64,000 nucleotides of DNA from Xylophilus sp. GW821-FHT01B05. GTDB taxonomy: Bacteria; Pseudomonadota; Gammaproteobacteria; Burkholderiales; Burkholderiaceae_C. Position numbers and translations under genes: made by a program. The notes beneath the pieces were generated by a model. The model did no database searches. It was not told the DNA's origin and saw only the letters and a program-made list of their open reading frames with translations. Where the stretch lies: NCBI GenBank assembly GCA_038961845.1, contig CP152408.1:5394001-5458000 (forward strand). Reading direction: 5' to 3'. Shown here piece by piece: positions 1-8,643 of this stretch (its first letter is position 1; each line of letters begins with the position of its first letter).

Positions 1-637
1 TGCCGCTCTTGCTGACCTCGATCACGCTCACGCCGTGCAGGAAGAACTCGCGCTGCACTTCCTCGGCCACGGTGCGCACCTGCGCGTTGCCGCTGCCGCT
101 GGTGGTCTGGCCGGTGGGGTGCAGGTAGCTCGGCGTGATGGCTTCGTGGTTCATCGCCAGCAGGCCGCGGCCGGCGCTGGTGGATTCCCAGCGGTCGCCA
201 TTGCCAATGCCGAAGTAGCTCATGCCGTCATGGTGGTCGCCGGCACGACGGTCGTAGCTGGCGGCGGGGTCGGTGCCGTCATTGCGGTAGTCGGCCACGC
301 CCGAGGCGATCGGGTCGCCCAGGCGGTAGAGCACGCTGGCGGTGTAGCCGGCCGGCACCACGACCGCGTCGGCCAGGCTCTTGGCGACCGGGTTGAAGCC
401 CAGGGTCAGGTTGTCGGGCACGTTGTCACCGTCGCTGCCGCCGCAGGCGCTGAGCGACACGCTGCCCAGCAGCGCCGTGCCGGCCGTGCCGAAACCCGCG
501 CGCAGCAGGCCGCGGCGCGACATGCGGCTGGCGATCAGTGCATCAAAAGAGGGGTTGGCGCTGGGGTTGTGGCCGATGTCGTCGGGATCGATGGCCGGGC
601 TGCCCAGGGGCGAAGAGGAAGACGTGGCGTCGTGCAT
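1..637 (-). CDS. phoX: PhoX-family alkaline phosphatase, N-terminal part (cut by window edge)
   Basis: The visible 212 residues are the N-terminus; the rest lies beyond the left edge. Around residues 38-62 there is a twin-arginine signal (SRRGLLRAGFG followed by a hydrophobic stretch ending SLSACGG), which implies export of a folded protein by Tat. The text after it (LGFNPVAKSLADAVVVPAGY, then a GDP..DYRNDG region and LLAMNHEAITPSYLHP) is typical of PhoX/DUF839 phosphatases, which are calcium-dependent periplasmic or surface phosphomonoesterases used under phosphate starvation. The ATG at 637 gives a Tat n-region of normal length for this family. The gene is divergent from two PhoA-type phosphatases and has a Pho-box-like repeat upstream, so PhoB control is likely. 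Confidence 0.85.
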   Translation of the reverse strand, partial: MHDATSSSSPLGSPAIDPDDIGHNPSANPSFDALIASRMSRRGLLRAGFGTAGTALLGSVSLSACGGSDGDNVPDNLTLGFNPVAKSLADAVVVPAGYTASVLYRLGDPIASGVADYRNDGTDPAASYDRRAGDHHDGMSYFGIGNGDRWESTSAGRGLLAMNHEAITPSYLHPTGQTTSGSGNAQVRTVAEEVQREFFLHGVSVIEVSKSG

Positions 638-738
638 GGCGCGGGTACCTTGTTGGATCGTGGGGGAACAGGGGGAGCAGCGCTCCCGGCGAACCCCGCA
701 AAACTAACGATCCCGCGTGAAATCGCTGCGACGGCGAC

Positions 739-755
739 ATGACAAAACCATGACA
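739..755 (-). promoter_or_regulatory. Putative Pho box for phoX
   Basis: On the minus strand the hexamer TGTCAT occurs twice, separated by five bases, giving the 11-bp period of a PhoB binding unit (consensus CTGTCAT repeats). It lies about 100 bp upstream of the phoX start. The repeat is seen directly; PhoB binding is inferred. Confidence 0.7.
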
Positions 756-849
756 TCGCGGTCTGTTTTGCGTTTCTTTGCCAGGCTGATACGAAGCCCG
801 CGCTGGTCCGGCGGCATGCACTCAAGGGGGGCGAACGCGGCCAGGTTTT

Positions 850-866
850 TTTCATATCCCTGTCAC
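850..866 (+). promoter_or_regulatory. Putative Pho box for the phoA pair
   Basis: TTTCAT and TGTCAC lie 11 bp apart on the plus strand, 62 bp before the start of the first PhoA-type gene. The match to the Pho consensus is weaker than for the box facing phoX, but the spacing and position fit. Confidence 0.5.
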
Positions 867-927
867 TTCATGCCGGGAGACTGCCTGCCTGCACACCTTT
901 AGACACACTCGGAAATAAGGCAAGTAC

Positions 928-2343
928 ATGAAGCACTGGTTTATCGCATCAGCGCTCGCAACGGCGGCACTGACTGCTTGCGGCGGCTCAGACTCTGGCC
1001 CGGCGGCGGCTCCCAAGAACGTCCTGTTCTTCCTTGGCGACGGCATGGGCCTGACGACCATGACGGCCGCGCGCATCTACCAGGTGGGCGAAGACGGCAA
1101 CCTGACCATGGACACGCTGCCCGAGACGGCCTTCATCAAGACCTACTCGGCCAACGCCCAGGTCACCGACAGCGCGCCCTCCATGGCCGCCTACATGACC
1201 GGCGTGAAGATGAACAACGAGGTCATCTCCATGACCGCGCCGACCTCGGCCTTCAACACCACGACCGGCGCCGACTACGTGAGCGGCTCTGACTCCACCT
1301 GCCCCACCAGCGGCAACGGCAGCGCGGTGACGACGATGCTGGAGCTGGCCAAGTCCGGCGGCCTGGCCACGGGCGTGGTGACCACCACGCGCATCACGCA
1401 TGCCACGCCAGCCGCCACCTACGCCCACATCTGCCACCGCGACGGCGAGAACAACATCGCCGCGCAAATGGTGCCCCAGGGCGCGGGCTTCAACAGCGCG
1501 CTGGCCGACGGCATCGACGTGGTCATGGGCGGCGGCCTGCGCCACTTCCTGCCCAAGGGCACGGCTGGCAGCGTGCGCACCGACACGCGCGACCTGGTGG
1601 CCGAGATGAAGGCGCGCGGCTATGCCTTTGCCGGCAACAAGACCGACTTCAGCGCCCTGCCCGCCACCGGCAAGCTGCTGGCGCTGTTCACGCCCAGCCA
1701 CATGGCCTATGACCTGGACCGCGACGCGGCCAAGGAGCCCAGCCTGGCCGAGATGACCACGCGCAGCATCGACCAGCTCAAGAGCAACCCCAAGGGCATG
1801 TTCCTGATGGTGGAAGGCGGCCGCATCGACCACGCACTGCACGAGACCACGGCACGCAAGGCGCTGGCCGACACGGTGGCTTTCGACGGCGCCATCAAGG
1901 CCGCCATCGACAAGATGCAGGTGATCGACCCGGGCCTGAAGAACACGCTGATCGTGGTCACCGCCGACCATGACCACACGCTGGTGCTCAACGGCTACTC
2001 GGCCCGCACCGGCCCCAGCAGCGCCACCAACCCGGGCGTGCTGGGCCTGCTGCGCAGCTACACCAACGGCGCGCTGGCCACCGACACCAGCGGCAACCCC
2101 TACACCATCATCGGCTTTGGCAATGGCGAGAACCGGCCCTCTGTGCGCACCGCGCTCAGCGACGCGCAGGTGTTCGCCAGCAGCTACCACCAGGAAGCCG
2201 TGATCCCGGTGACGGCGGGCAACGAGACCCATGGCGGCGGCAATGTGTTTCTGGGCGCCATCGGGCGCGGCGCCGACAGCTTCAGCGGCACCCTCGACAA
2301 CACCGCCGTGTTCGGGCTGATCCGCAAGGCCAGCGGCCTGTGA
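928..2343 (+). CDS. PhoA-type alkaline phosphatase, lipoprotein
   Basis: 471 residues. The N-terminus MKHWFIASALATAALTAC is a lipoprotein signal with lipobox LTAC, so the enzyme is probably membrane-anchored. Alkaline phosphatase superfamily motifs are in order: FLGDGMG (metal-ligand Asp), TDSAPSMAAYMTG (nucleophile Ser), VEGGRIDHALHE and VVTADHDHT (zinc ligands), and ETHGGG near the C-terminus. It hydrolyses phosphomonoesters to release inorganic phosphate outside the cytoplasm. AAGG at 917-920 is a well-placed ribosome site. A close paralogue follows 35 bp downstream, and a Pho-box-like repeat precedes the pair. Confidence 0.9.
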   Translation: MKHWFIASALATAALTACGGSDSGPAAAPKNVLFFLGDGMGLTTMTAARIYQVGEDGNLTMDTLPETAFIKTYSANAQVTDSAPSMAAYMTGVKMNNEVISMTAPTSAFNTTTGADYVSGSDSTCPTSGNGSAVTTMLELAKSGGLATGVVTTTRITHATPAATYAHICHRDGENNIAAQMVPQGAGFNSALADGIDVVMGGGLRHFLPKGTAGSVRTDTRDLVAEMKARGYAFAGNKTDFSALPATGKLLALFTPSHMAYDLDRDAAKEPSLAEMTTRSIDQLKSNPKGMFLMVEGGRIDHALHETTARKALADTVAFDGAIKAAIDKMQVIDPGLKNTLIVVTADHDHTLVLNGYSARTGPSSATNPGVLGLLRSYTNGALATDTSGNPYTIIGFGNGENRPSVRTALSDAQVFASSYHQEAVIPVTAGNETHGGGNVFLGAIGRGADSFSGTLDNTAVFGLIRKASGL

Positions 2344-2378
2344 TGCAGCCCCCACCGAACCAAACCGAGACTTCCTCC

Positions 2379-3779
2379 ATGCACCTCATTCGCTCCGCCA
2401 GCGCGCTCTGCCTGGCCCTGTCCTGCGCCTTCCCTGCCCTCGCCGCCGGCGAGGCCAAGAACGTCATCTTCTTCCTGGGTGACGGCATGGGCCCGGTCAC
2501 CGTCACCGCCAGCCGCATCTACAAATACGGCGAGGCCGGTTTGCTGACCATGGAATCGCTGCCGCGCGCAGCCCGCATCAAGACCTATTCGCTGGATGCG
2601 CAAACCACCGACAGCGCACCCTCGATGGCGGCCTACACCACGGGCGTGAAGTCGCGCAACGAGGTGATCGCCATGGACGGCAACACCGTGGCCACCCGCC
2701 CCTCGGCCGACAGCAGCGTGAGCCCGGCCGTCAGCAACGCGGTCAACAACTGCGCGGCCAGCAATGGCGCGGCCGTGCCCACCATCCTGGAGCAGGCGAT
2801 TGCCAAGGGCAAGGCCACAGGCGTGGTCACCACCGCGCGCCTGACGCATGCCACGCCGGCTGCCACCTACGCCCACATCTGCCACCGCGATGCTGAATAT
2901 GCGATCTCGCGCCAGGCCGTGCCCGGCGGCGCCGGCTACAACAGCGCGCTGGGCAATGGCGTGGACGTGCTGCTGGGCGGCATCAGCTACTACTGGCGCC
3001 CGTTCAACGCCAGCACCACGCCACGCGGCCGCCCCGATGGCCGCGACCTGGTGGCCGAGCTGCAGGCCAAGGGCTACAGCTACGTGAATGACCTGGCCAG
3101 CCTGAACGCCGCGCCCAGCGGCAAGCTCATTGGCCTGTTCGACCAGGCGCTGTCCGAAGGCCACATGTCCTACGAGCTGGACCGCGACCCCACCAAGGAA
3201 CCCAGCCTGGCGCAGATGACGGTGAAAGCCATCGACGCACTCGCCAAGAACGGCAACGGCTACTTCCTGATGGTGGAGGGCGGCCGCATCGACCACGCGC
3301 TGCACGGCACCAACGCCAAGCGCGCACTGACCGACACCATCGCCTTCGACGACGCCATCAAGGCCGCGCTGGGCAAGGTCGATCTGTCGAACACGCTGGT
3401 GGTGGTCACCGCCGACCATGACCACACGATGGCCTTCAACGGCTACTCGCACCTGGGCAACGACGTGCTCGGCAAGACCACCGACTACAAGACCAAGAAG
3501 ACCGCCAAGGCGGCCGATGGCCTGCCCTACACCACGCTGGTGTTTGGCAACGGCGGCGGCCCGCGCAAGGCCACGCGCGACGACCTCACCAACGTCGACA
3601 CCTCGGGCGACAAGAACTATCTGCAAGAAGTGGGCGTGGTGCTGGGCAGCCCCGGCGCCGAAACCCACGGCGGCGGCGACGTGATGCTGTTTGCCACCGG
3701 CGCCGGCAGCAACATCTTCAAGGGCACGCTGGACAACACCCGCGTCAACGGCTTGCTCAAGCAGGCGTTTGGTTTCTGA
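2379..3779 (+). CDS. PhoA-type alkaline phosphatase, secreted paralogue
   Basis: 466 residues from the ATG at 2379. A GTG at 2340 would keep the frame open but would bury the signal peptide, so I chose the later start. MHLIRSASALCLALSCAFPALAAGEA is a Sec signal cleaved after ALA; there is no convincing lipobox, unlike the gene upstream. The motifs match its neighbour almost position for position: FLGDGMG, TDSAPSMAAYTTG, VEGGRIDHALH, VVTADHDHT, ETHGGG. The two genes look like a tandem duplication that diverged in cellular location: one anchored, one soluble in the periplasm or exported. Its stop overlaps the next start. Confidence 0.9.
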   Translation: MHLIRSASALCLALSCAFPALAAGEAKNVIFFLGDGMGPVTVTASRIYKYGEAGLLTMESLPRAARIKTYSLDAQTTDSAPSMAAYTTGVKSRNEVIAMDGNTVATRPSADSSVSPAVSNAVNNCAASNGAAVPTILEQAIAKGKATGVVTTARLTHATPAATYAHICHRDAEYAISRQAVPGGAGYNSALGNGVDVLLGGISYYWRPFNASTTPRGRPDGRDLVAELQAKGYSYVNDLASLNAAPSGKLIGLFDQALSEGHMSYELDRDPTKEPSLAQMTVKAIDALAKNGNGYFLMVEGGRIDHALHGTNAKRALTDTIAFDDAIKAALGKVDLSNTLVVVTADHDHTMAFNGYSHLGNDVLGKTTDYKTKKTAKAADGLPYTTLVFGNGGGPRKATRDDLTNVDTSGDKNYLQEVGVVLGSPGAETHGGGDVMLFATGAGSNIFKGTLDNTRVNGLLKQAFGF

Positions 3780-4438
3780 TGATGAAGCTGCAACACACCC
3801 TCGCCGCCCTGCTGCTGGCCAGCGCCCTGCCCGCGCTGGCGCAAGACGCCGACCTGCTGGTGCGCCACACCATCGTCTCGGCCGGCAGCGACGGCATCAA
3901 GCGCACGGTGGAGTTCTCCGAGCGCGTGGTGCGCCGGCAGGACCAGGTCTGGGTCGAGCGCGTCGTGCCCGCAGGCTGGCACTCGGCCCACGAGCACGCC
4001 GCTGGCGACAAGGGCCACAAGCACCTGGACGTGGCCGCCGCCGCGCGCTGGCTGCAGCGCGGCAAGGACGGCAAGCCGGCGCTGCAGCTGGCCTCGGCCG
4101 AAGACAAGGTGCTGGTCGACGTCGCGCCCACCGACTACGGCAACGTCGGCTTCGACGGCTCGTGGACCGCCGCCTACCACCTGATCGACCCGGCATCGCT
4201 CAAGCCGCTGAAGGCCACCGCCACCGCAGGCGACCTGGTCACCTACGTGTCGCAAGAACCCGGCCGCACGCTGAAAGTGGTGTGGAACCAGCGCCTGCAA
4301 TACCCGGTGCTGGTCGAATCCAGCCAGGGCCCCTCCAGCCGCAAGACCGTGGTGCAAGCCCAGCCGCTAGCCGCAACGCCGCCGTGGAATGTGGCCAAGA
4401 GGTATCAGAAGAAGGACTATTCGGACTACCTGGACTGA
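3779..4438 (+). CDS. Small secreted protein of unknown function, coupled to alkaline phosphatase genes
   Basis: 219 residues with a clear signal peptide (MKLQHTLAALLLASALPALAQ). Its ATG overlaps the stop of the phosphatase upstream (ATGA), indicating translational coupling. A histidine-rich segment (SAHEHAAGDKGHKH, around residue 70) could bind metal. I do not recognise a named domain. Because it is co-translated with zinc- and magnesium-dependent phosphatases, a role in metal handling or phosphatase maturation is conceivable, but this is inference only. A second ATG directly follows the first. Confidence 0.75.
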   Translation: MMKLQHTLAALLLASALPALAQDADLLVRHTIVSAGSDGIKRTVEFSERVVRRQDQVWVERVVPAGWHSAHEHAAGDKGHKHLDVAAAARWLQRGKDGKPALQLASAEDKVLVDVAPTDYGNVGFDGSWTAAYHLIDPASLKPLKATATAGDLVTYVSQEPGRTLKVVWNQRLQYPVLVESSQGPSSRKTVVQAQPLAATPPWNVAKRYQKKDYSDYLD

Positions 4439-4443
4439 TTGTC

Positions 4444-4500
4444 AAAAATCATAGCTAATAGCCCAGGCAGGACAAGGGCTACAGCTACTTTTCTTCTAAA
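4444..4500 (+). repeat. Dispersed repeat family A, copy A1
   Basis: AT-rich 57-bp segment with the core ATAGCTAATAGCCC ... GGGCT ... CTACTTTTCTTCTAAA. The AGCCC/GGGCT pair can form a stem followed by a T-rich run. Related copies lie at 22785, 37121, 39020, 48447, 56246 and 60613, with a fragment at 58524. It starts six bases after a stop codon. Confidence 0.75.
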
Positions 4501-4520
4501 TTTCGTAACTACTCACCCCC

Positions 4521-4545
4521 GTTCGCCCTGAGCCTGTCGAAGGGC
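4521..4545 (+). repeat. REP-like motif
   Basis: GTTCGCCCTGAGCCTGTCGA followed by AGGGC matches a short palindromic-type motif that I recall as dispersed in many proteobacterial genomes. A partial inverted copy (GGGCTTCGACA) lies just downstream. Only one site is visible here. Confidence 0.55.
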
Positions 4546-4662
4546 TTGGCGATGGGGGCAGGGCTTCGACACGCTTGGCGGTGAAGACAAAGTCGAGGTC
4601 CGCAGCCGTGGCGTCGCGCAGGCTGGGGGACGCGCCTGCATCAGCGCAACTTTCCCTAGGAC

Positions 4663-5817
4663 TCATGGCAGCACCCAGTGCTCGCCTTCGGTCGTGCGCT
4701 GCAGCGCGCGCTCCGGGATCTCCCAGATGACGAGGCGCGGCGGCGTCTGCTTGAAGGCGGGGCTGGCGAAATAGGCTTCGGCCGCCCCCCAGAAGTTGCC
4801 GCCGTCGCGCGCCAGGTTGGCCACCGGCGTGCCCAGGTCCTGCGCCAGGAAATCACCGAAATGGGAGTTGCGCGAGAACGAGGTGCCGATCAGCGCGATG
4901 CGTGGCAGATCGGCGTCGCCGAACAAGTCGGCCTCTGCCGAAGCCCCGCCACTGGCGTCCTTGCGTGGCGTGAAGACGCTGGCCTGTGCCGTCTCTGGCG
5001 CGGGCTGCAGGGACAGCGGCAAGGCATCGAGGCCGGCCAGGTGCACCAGGTCGCCCGGGCGCCGCGCAGCGGGCTGGCGGACCACGTCGTAGGCCTGCGG
5101 CGGCACGGCCTCGATGCCGAGGGCCTTGGCCGCTTCCGCCACCGAGTGCGCCGCAGCGGCGGCGCCGCCCTCGGTCCAGTGCGTGTCGGTGCGAAAGAAC
5201 GGGTCTTCGCCCCGCGCCATCAGCGCCGCCAGCGGGGGCGTGAGGTCCACCGTGGCCACCCCGGCAGCGCGCAGCCGGGCCAGCCAGTCGTCCATGCGCC
5301 CCGCCAGACGGGCCGGACGCACCAGGCCGCACAGGCGCGATTGTTCGATGCGGCTCTTGTCGGGCACCATGGCCACCAGCAGGCGGATGCCGCGCTGCTC
5401 CAGCGCAGCGCGCAGGCGCACAGCCACCTCGGCGCGCGCCTGCAGGTGGGCATCCGCGCCGGGGTGGGGCACCAGTTCCTCTGCCAGAAACAGCCAGCCA
5501 GGACAGCCTTGCCGCACCTGCGGTCCCAGGTCGCGCATCAGCACCCAACTGGCGCCGCGCTCGGCATCGGCCGCAGCCCGGGCCGGCGGTGCCTTGGCCA
5601 GCGCGTCGGCGATGCCGCGCATGGTGGCTCCGTCGAGGAAGGCGGCACGCGTCAGGCCAGCCGGCAGCAGGTCCAGGCCCTTGGCCACTACCGCATAGAA
5701 GGTGCTGCCGAGCCCTCCGCACAGGAACAGCAGCAGAGCCATGCCGGCCACCCGCGCTGCGGCCCGGGGCGGGCTTGGCGGCTGCGGTGGTGCGGTGTTC
5801 TGGACGGGCGGTGCCAT
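4663..5817 (-). CDS. wssI: AlgJ/AlgX-like O-acetyltransferase component (WssI-like), cellulose acetylation
   Basis: 384 residues. A proline-rich cytoplasmic start is followed by one membrane anchor (residues about 22-45) and a periplasmic SGNH-like domain. Motifs of the AlgJ/AlgX family are visible: PGWLFLAEE, LLVAMVPDKSRIEQ, FFRTDTHWTEGGA (Asp-His pair) and IGTSFSRNSHFGDFL (Ser nucleophile). The family transfers acetyl groups delivered across the membrane by an MBOAT partner onto exopolysaccharide. It starts 4 bp after the MBOAT gene and is the last gene of the cellulose operon, the position WssI occupies in Pseudomonas fluorescens. Confidence 0.85.
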   Translation of the reverse strand: MAPPVQNTAPPQPPSPPRAAARVAGMALLLFLCGGLGSTFYAVVAKGLDLLPAGLTRAAFLDGATMRGIADALAKAPPARAAADAERGASWVLMRDLGPQVRQGCPGWLFLAEELVPHPGADAHLQARAEVAVRLRAALEQRGIRLLVAMVPDKSRIEQSRLCGLVRPARLAGRMDDWLARLRAAGVATVDLTPPLAALMARGEDPFFRTDTHWTEGGAAAAAHSVAEAAKALGIEAVPPQAYDVVRQPAARRPGDLVHLAGLDALPLSLQPAPETAQASVFTPRKDASGGASAEADLFGDADLPRIALIGTSFSRNSHFGDFLAQDLGTPVANLARDGGNFWGAAEAYFASPAFKQTPPRLVIWEIPERALQRTTEGEHWVLP

Positions 5818-5821
5818 GCGG

Positions 5822-7225
5822 CTAGAACTGGAAGTACAGGAACGGCACCGCGCCGCGGCTGGCGATCAGCGCGAACGACAGCAGGAAGGCAGGCACCGGC
5901 CACAGCGCACCGATCGCCGCCAGGCGCGGGCCGGCCCGCTGCGCCAGCCGCGGGCCCACCGCCGGCCAGACAACGCAGGCGATGCCGAGCAGGCCGGCCA
6001 GCGCATGGGCCGGCCGGAGTTCGACGGCCAGCGCATCGCCCAAGCCGAAGCCCTGCAGCCCGAACTGCCCAGCATACATGCGCAGGGCGCCGCCGGCGTC
6101 ATGCGCGCGGAACAGCGTCCAGGCCAGCATGACGAACAGCAGCGTGGCGATGCGCGCCAGCGGCGCCGGCATGCTGTACCCGGCGCCGCTCCAGGCGCGA
6201 GCGCAGCACAGGGCCAGGCCGTGGGCGATGCCCCACAGCAGGTAGTTCCAGCTGTCGCCGCCATGCCAGAGGCCGGCGATGGCCATGGTCAGCAGCAGGT
6301 TGCGGTAGGTGGCAAAGCTGCCGCCGCGGTTGCCGCCCATGGGGATGTACATGTAGTCGCGGATCCAGCTCGACAGCGACAGGTGCCAGCGGCGCCAGAA
6401 GTCCTGGATGCTGCGCGCCAGGTAGGGGTGGTGGAAGTTCTCGGGAAAGTGAAAGCCCAGCATCTGGGCGATGCCGATGGCCATGGCGCTGTAGCCCGCA
6501 AAGTCGAAGAAGAGCTGCAGCGTATAGGCGCCGCAGCCGAGCCAGGCGTCAATGAACGAGGGTTCGGACTGGGCGAAGACCAGATTGGCCACGGGCGCCA
6601 GCGTGTCGGCGATCAGCACCTTCATGCTGATGCCCATCATGAAGCGCCAGGCGCCGGCGCAGAAACCGTCCCAGCCGAAGCGGCGGCTGCCGATCTCGCG
6701 CTTGACCCAGTCGTAGCGGATGATGGGCCCGGCGATCAGTTGGCCGAACATGGCCTTGTAGGCGGCAAAGGCGACGAAGCTGCGCTGCGCCGTCACGGTG
6801 CCGCGGTACACGTCCACCAGGTACGAGATGGCTTGCAGCACGATGAAGGACAGGCCGATGGGCAGCGCCACCTTCTGCCAGGGCAGTGGCAGCGCGCCGG
6901 CCCAGCCAAGGGCGGTGTTGAGGGTTTCGACCAGGATGTTGGCGTACTTGAACCACGCCAGGATGCCCACCAGCACGGTGATCAGTGCGGCCAGCTGCAC
7001 ACGCTGGCGCTGCGGCGCCGCGCCACGCGCCAGGAGCAGCCCCCCGCCCCAGGTCAGCGCTGTCAGCGCGATCAGCATCAGCAGGTAGGGCGGGCTCCAC
7101 CAGGCATAGAAGATCCAGCTGCCGGCCAGCAGTGTTGCGTTGCGCCCGCCCACGGGCGTGACCGCATACGCCACCAGGAACAGCGGGAAGAACAGCAGCA
7201 GGAATTCGAGCGAGGCGAAAACCAC
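5822..7225 (-). CDS. wssH: MBOAT O-acyltransferase (AlgI/WssH-like), cellulose acetylation
   Basis: 467 residues, strongly hydrophobic, with about ten membrane segments. It carries the MBOAT core: DFAGYSAMAIGIAQMLGF, HHPYLARSIQDFWRRWHLSL, SSWIRDYMYIPMGGNRGG and the putative catalytic histidines in AGLWHGGDSW and LLWGIAHGL. Family members move acetyl groups from the cytoplasm to the periplasm for polysaccharide O-acetylation. It sits between the AlgF-like and AlgJ-like genes, reproducing the alg/wss gene order. Function in acetylating cellulose is inferred from the linked bcs genes. Confidence 0.9.
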   Translation of the reverse strand: MVFASLEFLLLFFPLFLVAYAVTPVGGRNATLLAGSWIFYAWWSPPYLLMLIALTALTWGGGLLLARGAAPQRQRVQLAALITVLVGILAWFKYANILVETLNTALGWAGALPLPWQKVALPIGLSFIVLQAISYLVDVYRGTVTAQRSFVAFAAYKAMFGQLIAGPIIRYDWVKREIGSRRFGWDGFCAGAWRFMMGISMKVLIADTLAPVANLVFAQSEPSFIDAWLGCGAYTLQLFFDFAGYSAMAIGIAQMLGFHFPENFHHPYLARSIQDFWRRWHLSLSSWIRDYMYIPMGGNRGGSFATYRNLLLTMAIAGLWHGGDSWNYLLWGIAHGLALCCARAWSGAGYSMPAPLARIATLLFVMLAWTLFRAHDAGGALRMYAGQFGLQGFGLGDALAVELRPAHALAGLLGIACVVWPAVGPRLAQRAGPRLAAIGALWPVPAFLLSFALIASRGAVPFLYFQF

Positions 7226-7261
7226 GGGGCGTCAGGCGGCGGTTGGGCGGGTCTGGACGCG

Positions 7262-7939
7262 TCAGCGCGCCACGTCGTCGGTGGCGAAGATCAGGCGCGA
7301 ACCGGTGGCGGCCGAGGGCACGAGCACCAGGCTGTAGCGCTGCCCGGCCTGCAGCGTGCCGAGGTCGATGGCATTGCCGCGCGGCTTGCCATCGCACATG
7401 AGCTGCACGCCGACCTGCACCGGGTTGATCGCGCGGCGCTGGCTGCTGCCCTGCGCGACACCGGTGAACAGCGCTACGTTGCGCCCCGCCACCTGCACCG
7501 CAGCGCCCTTGCAAGCGGCATCGACGTTGTAGAACGCGATGGAGGCCTTGAGCGCATTGAAGTCGTCTGGCGTTTCGCTCAGGACGGTGGTGGTCACGGC
7601 TTTCTGCCCGGCCGGCACCAGCGCGACAACGGTGGCGAATGCCCCCGGCGCCGTCTTCACGGCGATGGGACTGCGCACACCGGCGCCTTCGAAATCGCCC
7701 TTGATATCGATGTTCGGCTTGACCGACTGGAAGTCCGATACCGGCTTGTCGGTGGTGAGCGCGAGGCGCGCCTTGCCGGCGACGACGTCGAGCTTCTGGC
7801 CAGTGCCATTGACGAAGCGCACAAAGGCCGAGTCCTGCGCAGGCCCGGTCTCGTACAGCAAGGGAGCGGCGGCCAGCGCGGCAGCGCAACCGCCGGCCAA
7901 CGTTGCCAACAGGGGCAGGCGGAAGACCAGGCCACGCAT
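7262..7939 (-). CDS. wssG: AlgF-like periplasmic acetylation protein (WssG-like)
   Basis: 225 residues with a signal peptide (MRGLVFRLPLLATLAGGCAA...). The body (YETGPAQDSAFVRFVNGTG, then two beta-rich repeats including DFNALKASIAFYNVD) resembles AlgF, the periplasmic adaptor of alginate acetylation; the pattern of an N-terminal P..D..FVR.vN motif is what suggests the family. Its start overlaps the stop of the SGNH gene upstream by one base (TGATG). Assignment rests partly on position between WssF-like and WssH-like genes. Confidence 0.75.
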   Translation of the reverse strand: MRGLVFRLPLLATLAGGCAAALAAAPLLYETGPAQDSAFVRFVNGTGQKLDVVAGKARLALTTDKPVSDFQSVKPNIDIKGDFEGAGVRSPIAVKTAPGAFATVVALVPAGQKAVTTTVLSETPDDFNALKASIAFYNVDAACKGAAVQVAGRNVALFTGVAQGSSQRRAINPVQVGVQLMCDGKPRGNAIDLGTLQAGQRYSLVLVPSAATGSRLIFATDDVAR

Positions 7940-8580
7940 CACTTCTTCCCCGCAACCATGGCGTCGGCGATGGCCTTGCCCCAGTCTTTGTAGCCGGTGG
8001 GCGTGAAATGCTGCCCATCGACCGTGCGCCATTGCCCGGGCTTGGAGAATTTCAGCGAATCGACGTAGGTGCAGGGTGCCACGTTGGAGGCCAGGAACTC
8101 GGACGCGGTCTTCACCCGCTCGAAGGTCTTGCCATACATGCCGCCTTCGCTGCCCCACGCAGGGCCGACCCACACGCAGGAGGTACCAGCGCTGGCAATG
8201 TCCTTGGTCAGGGCGGTGGTCTGCTGCCAGGCCCAGGCCTTGGGAAAGGCCGCTTGCTTGTAGCTGGCCATGGTGTCACCCATGACGACGACCACCAGGT
8301 CAGGCTTTTCCGCCTGGATCAGCTGCTTGACCGGCTTGGTGGCGGCATTGATGCCGGTATAGGTGATGGCCCCCTTGCCGACGCGCTCGGCGCCGCCGCA
8401 GTCGCCCTTCTTGATGGTGGTCCAGTCGGCGGGGGTGGAGCCGCAGACGCCGACGGTGTGCACGACCTTGGCGCCACGGCTGAGGAACTGGTCCTGCAGG
8501 GTATCGATCAGGTAGCCAGCGTTGGTCAGGTGGCTGTCGCCGATGATGAGAATGCTGAGTCCGGCCAGGGTTGCGAGCAT
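7939..8580 (-). CDS. wssF: SGNH/GDSL hydrolase-like protein (WssF-like)
   Basis: 213 residues. Block I (ILIIGDSHLTNAGYL, Ser nucleophile), a middle VVVVMGDT block and a C-terminal DGQHFTPTGY block (Asp-x-x-His) define an SGNH hydrolase fold. In P. fluorescens, WssF is placed upstream of the AlgFIJ-like genes and is thought to help supply or handle acyl groups; this gene has the same position. The N-terminal hydrophobic stretch (MLATLAGLSILIIG) is short and merges with the first beta strand, so export is uncertain. AGAGGA at the usual distance supports the start. Confidence 0.75.
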   Translation of the reverse strand: MLATLAGLSILIIGDSHLTNAGYLIDTLQDQFLSRGAKVVHTVGVCGSTPADWTTIKKGDCGGAERVGKGAITYTGINAATKPVKQLIQAEKPDLVVVVMGDTMASYKQAAFPKAWAWQQTTALTKDIASAGTSCVWVGPAWGSEGGMYGKTFERVKTASEFLASNVAPCTYVDSLKFSKPGQWRTVDGQHFTPTGYKDWGKAIADAMVAGKK

Positions 8581-8643
8581 GGGGTTCCTCTCGGTTCGAA
8601 TGAAATTGGGCGGGATTGGGTCGGGTGTACGAATGGCAACACG

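Larger units (their letters stand above)
4439..4662. other. Convergent intergenic gap holding two repeat types
   Basis: 224 bp between the convergent stops of the phosphatase-linked gene and wssI. It contains one copy of dispersed repeat family A (4444-4500) and one REP-like motif (4521-4545) with a degraded inverted partner near 4561-4575. I see no open reading frame worth calling. Confidence 0.6.

Noticed and set aside
5702..7993. 763-residue open frame on the plus strand opposite the acetylation genes
   Set aside because: Glycine/arginine/alanine/glutamine-rich low-complexity product with no family motif, antisense to clearly homologous genes; a GC-driven shadow.
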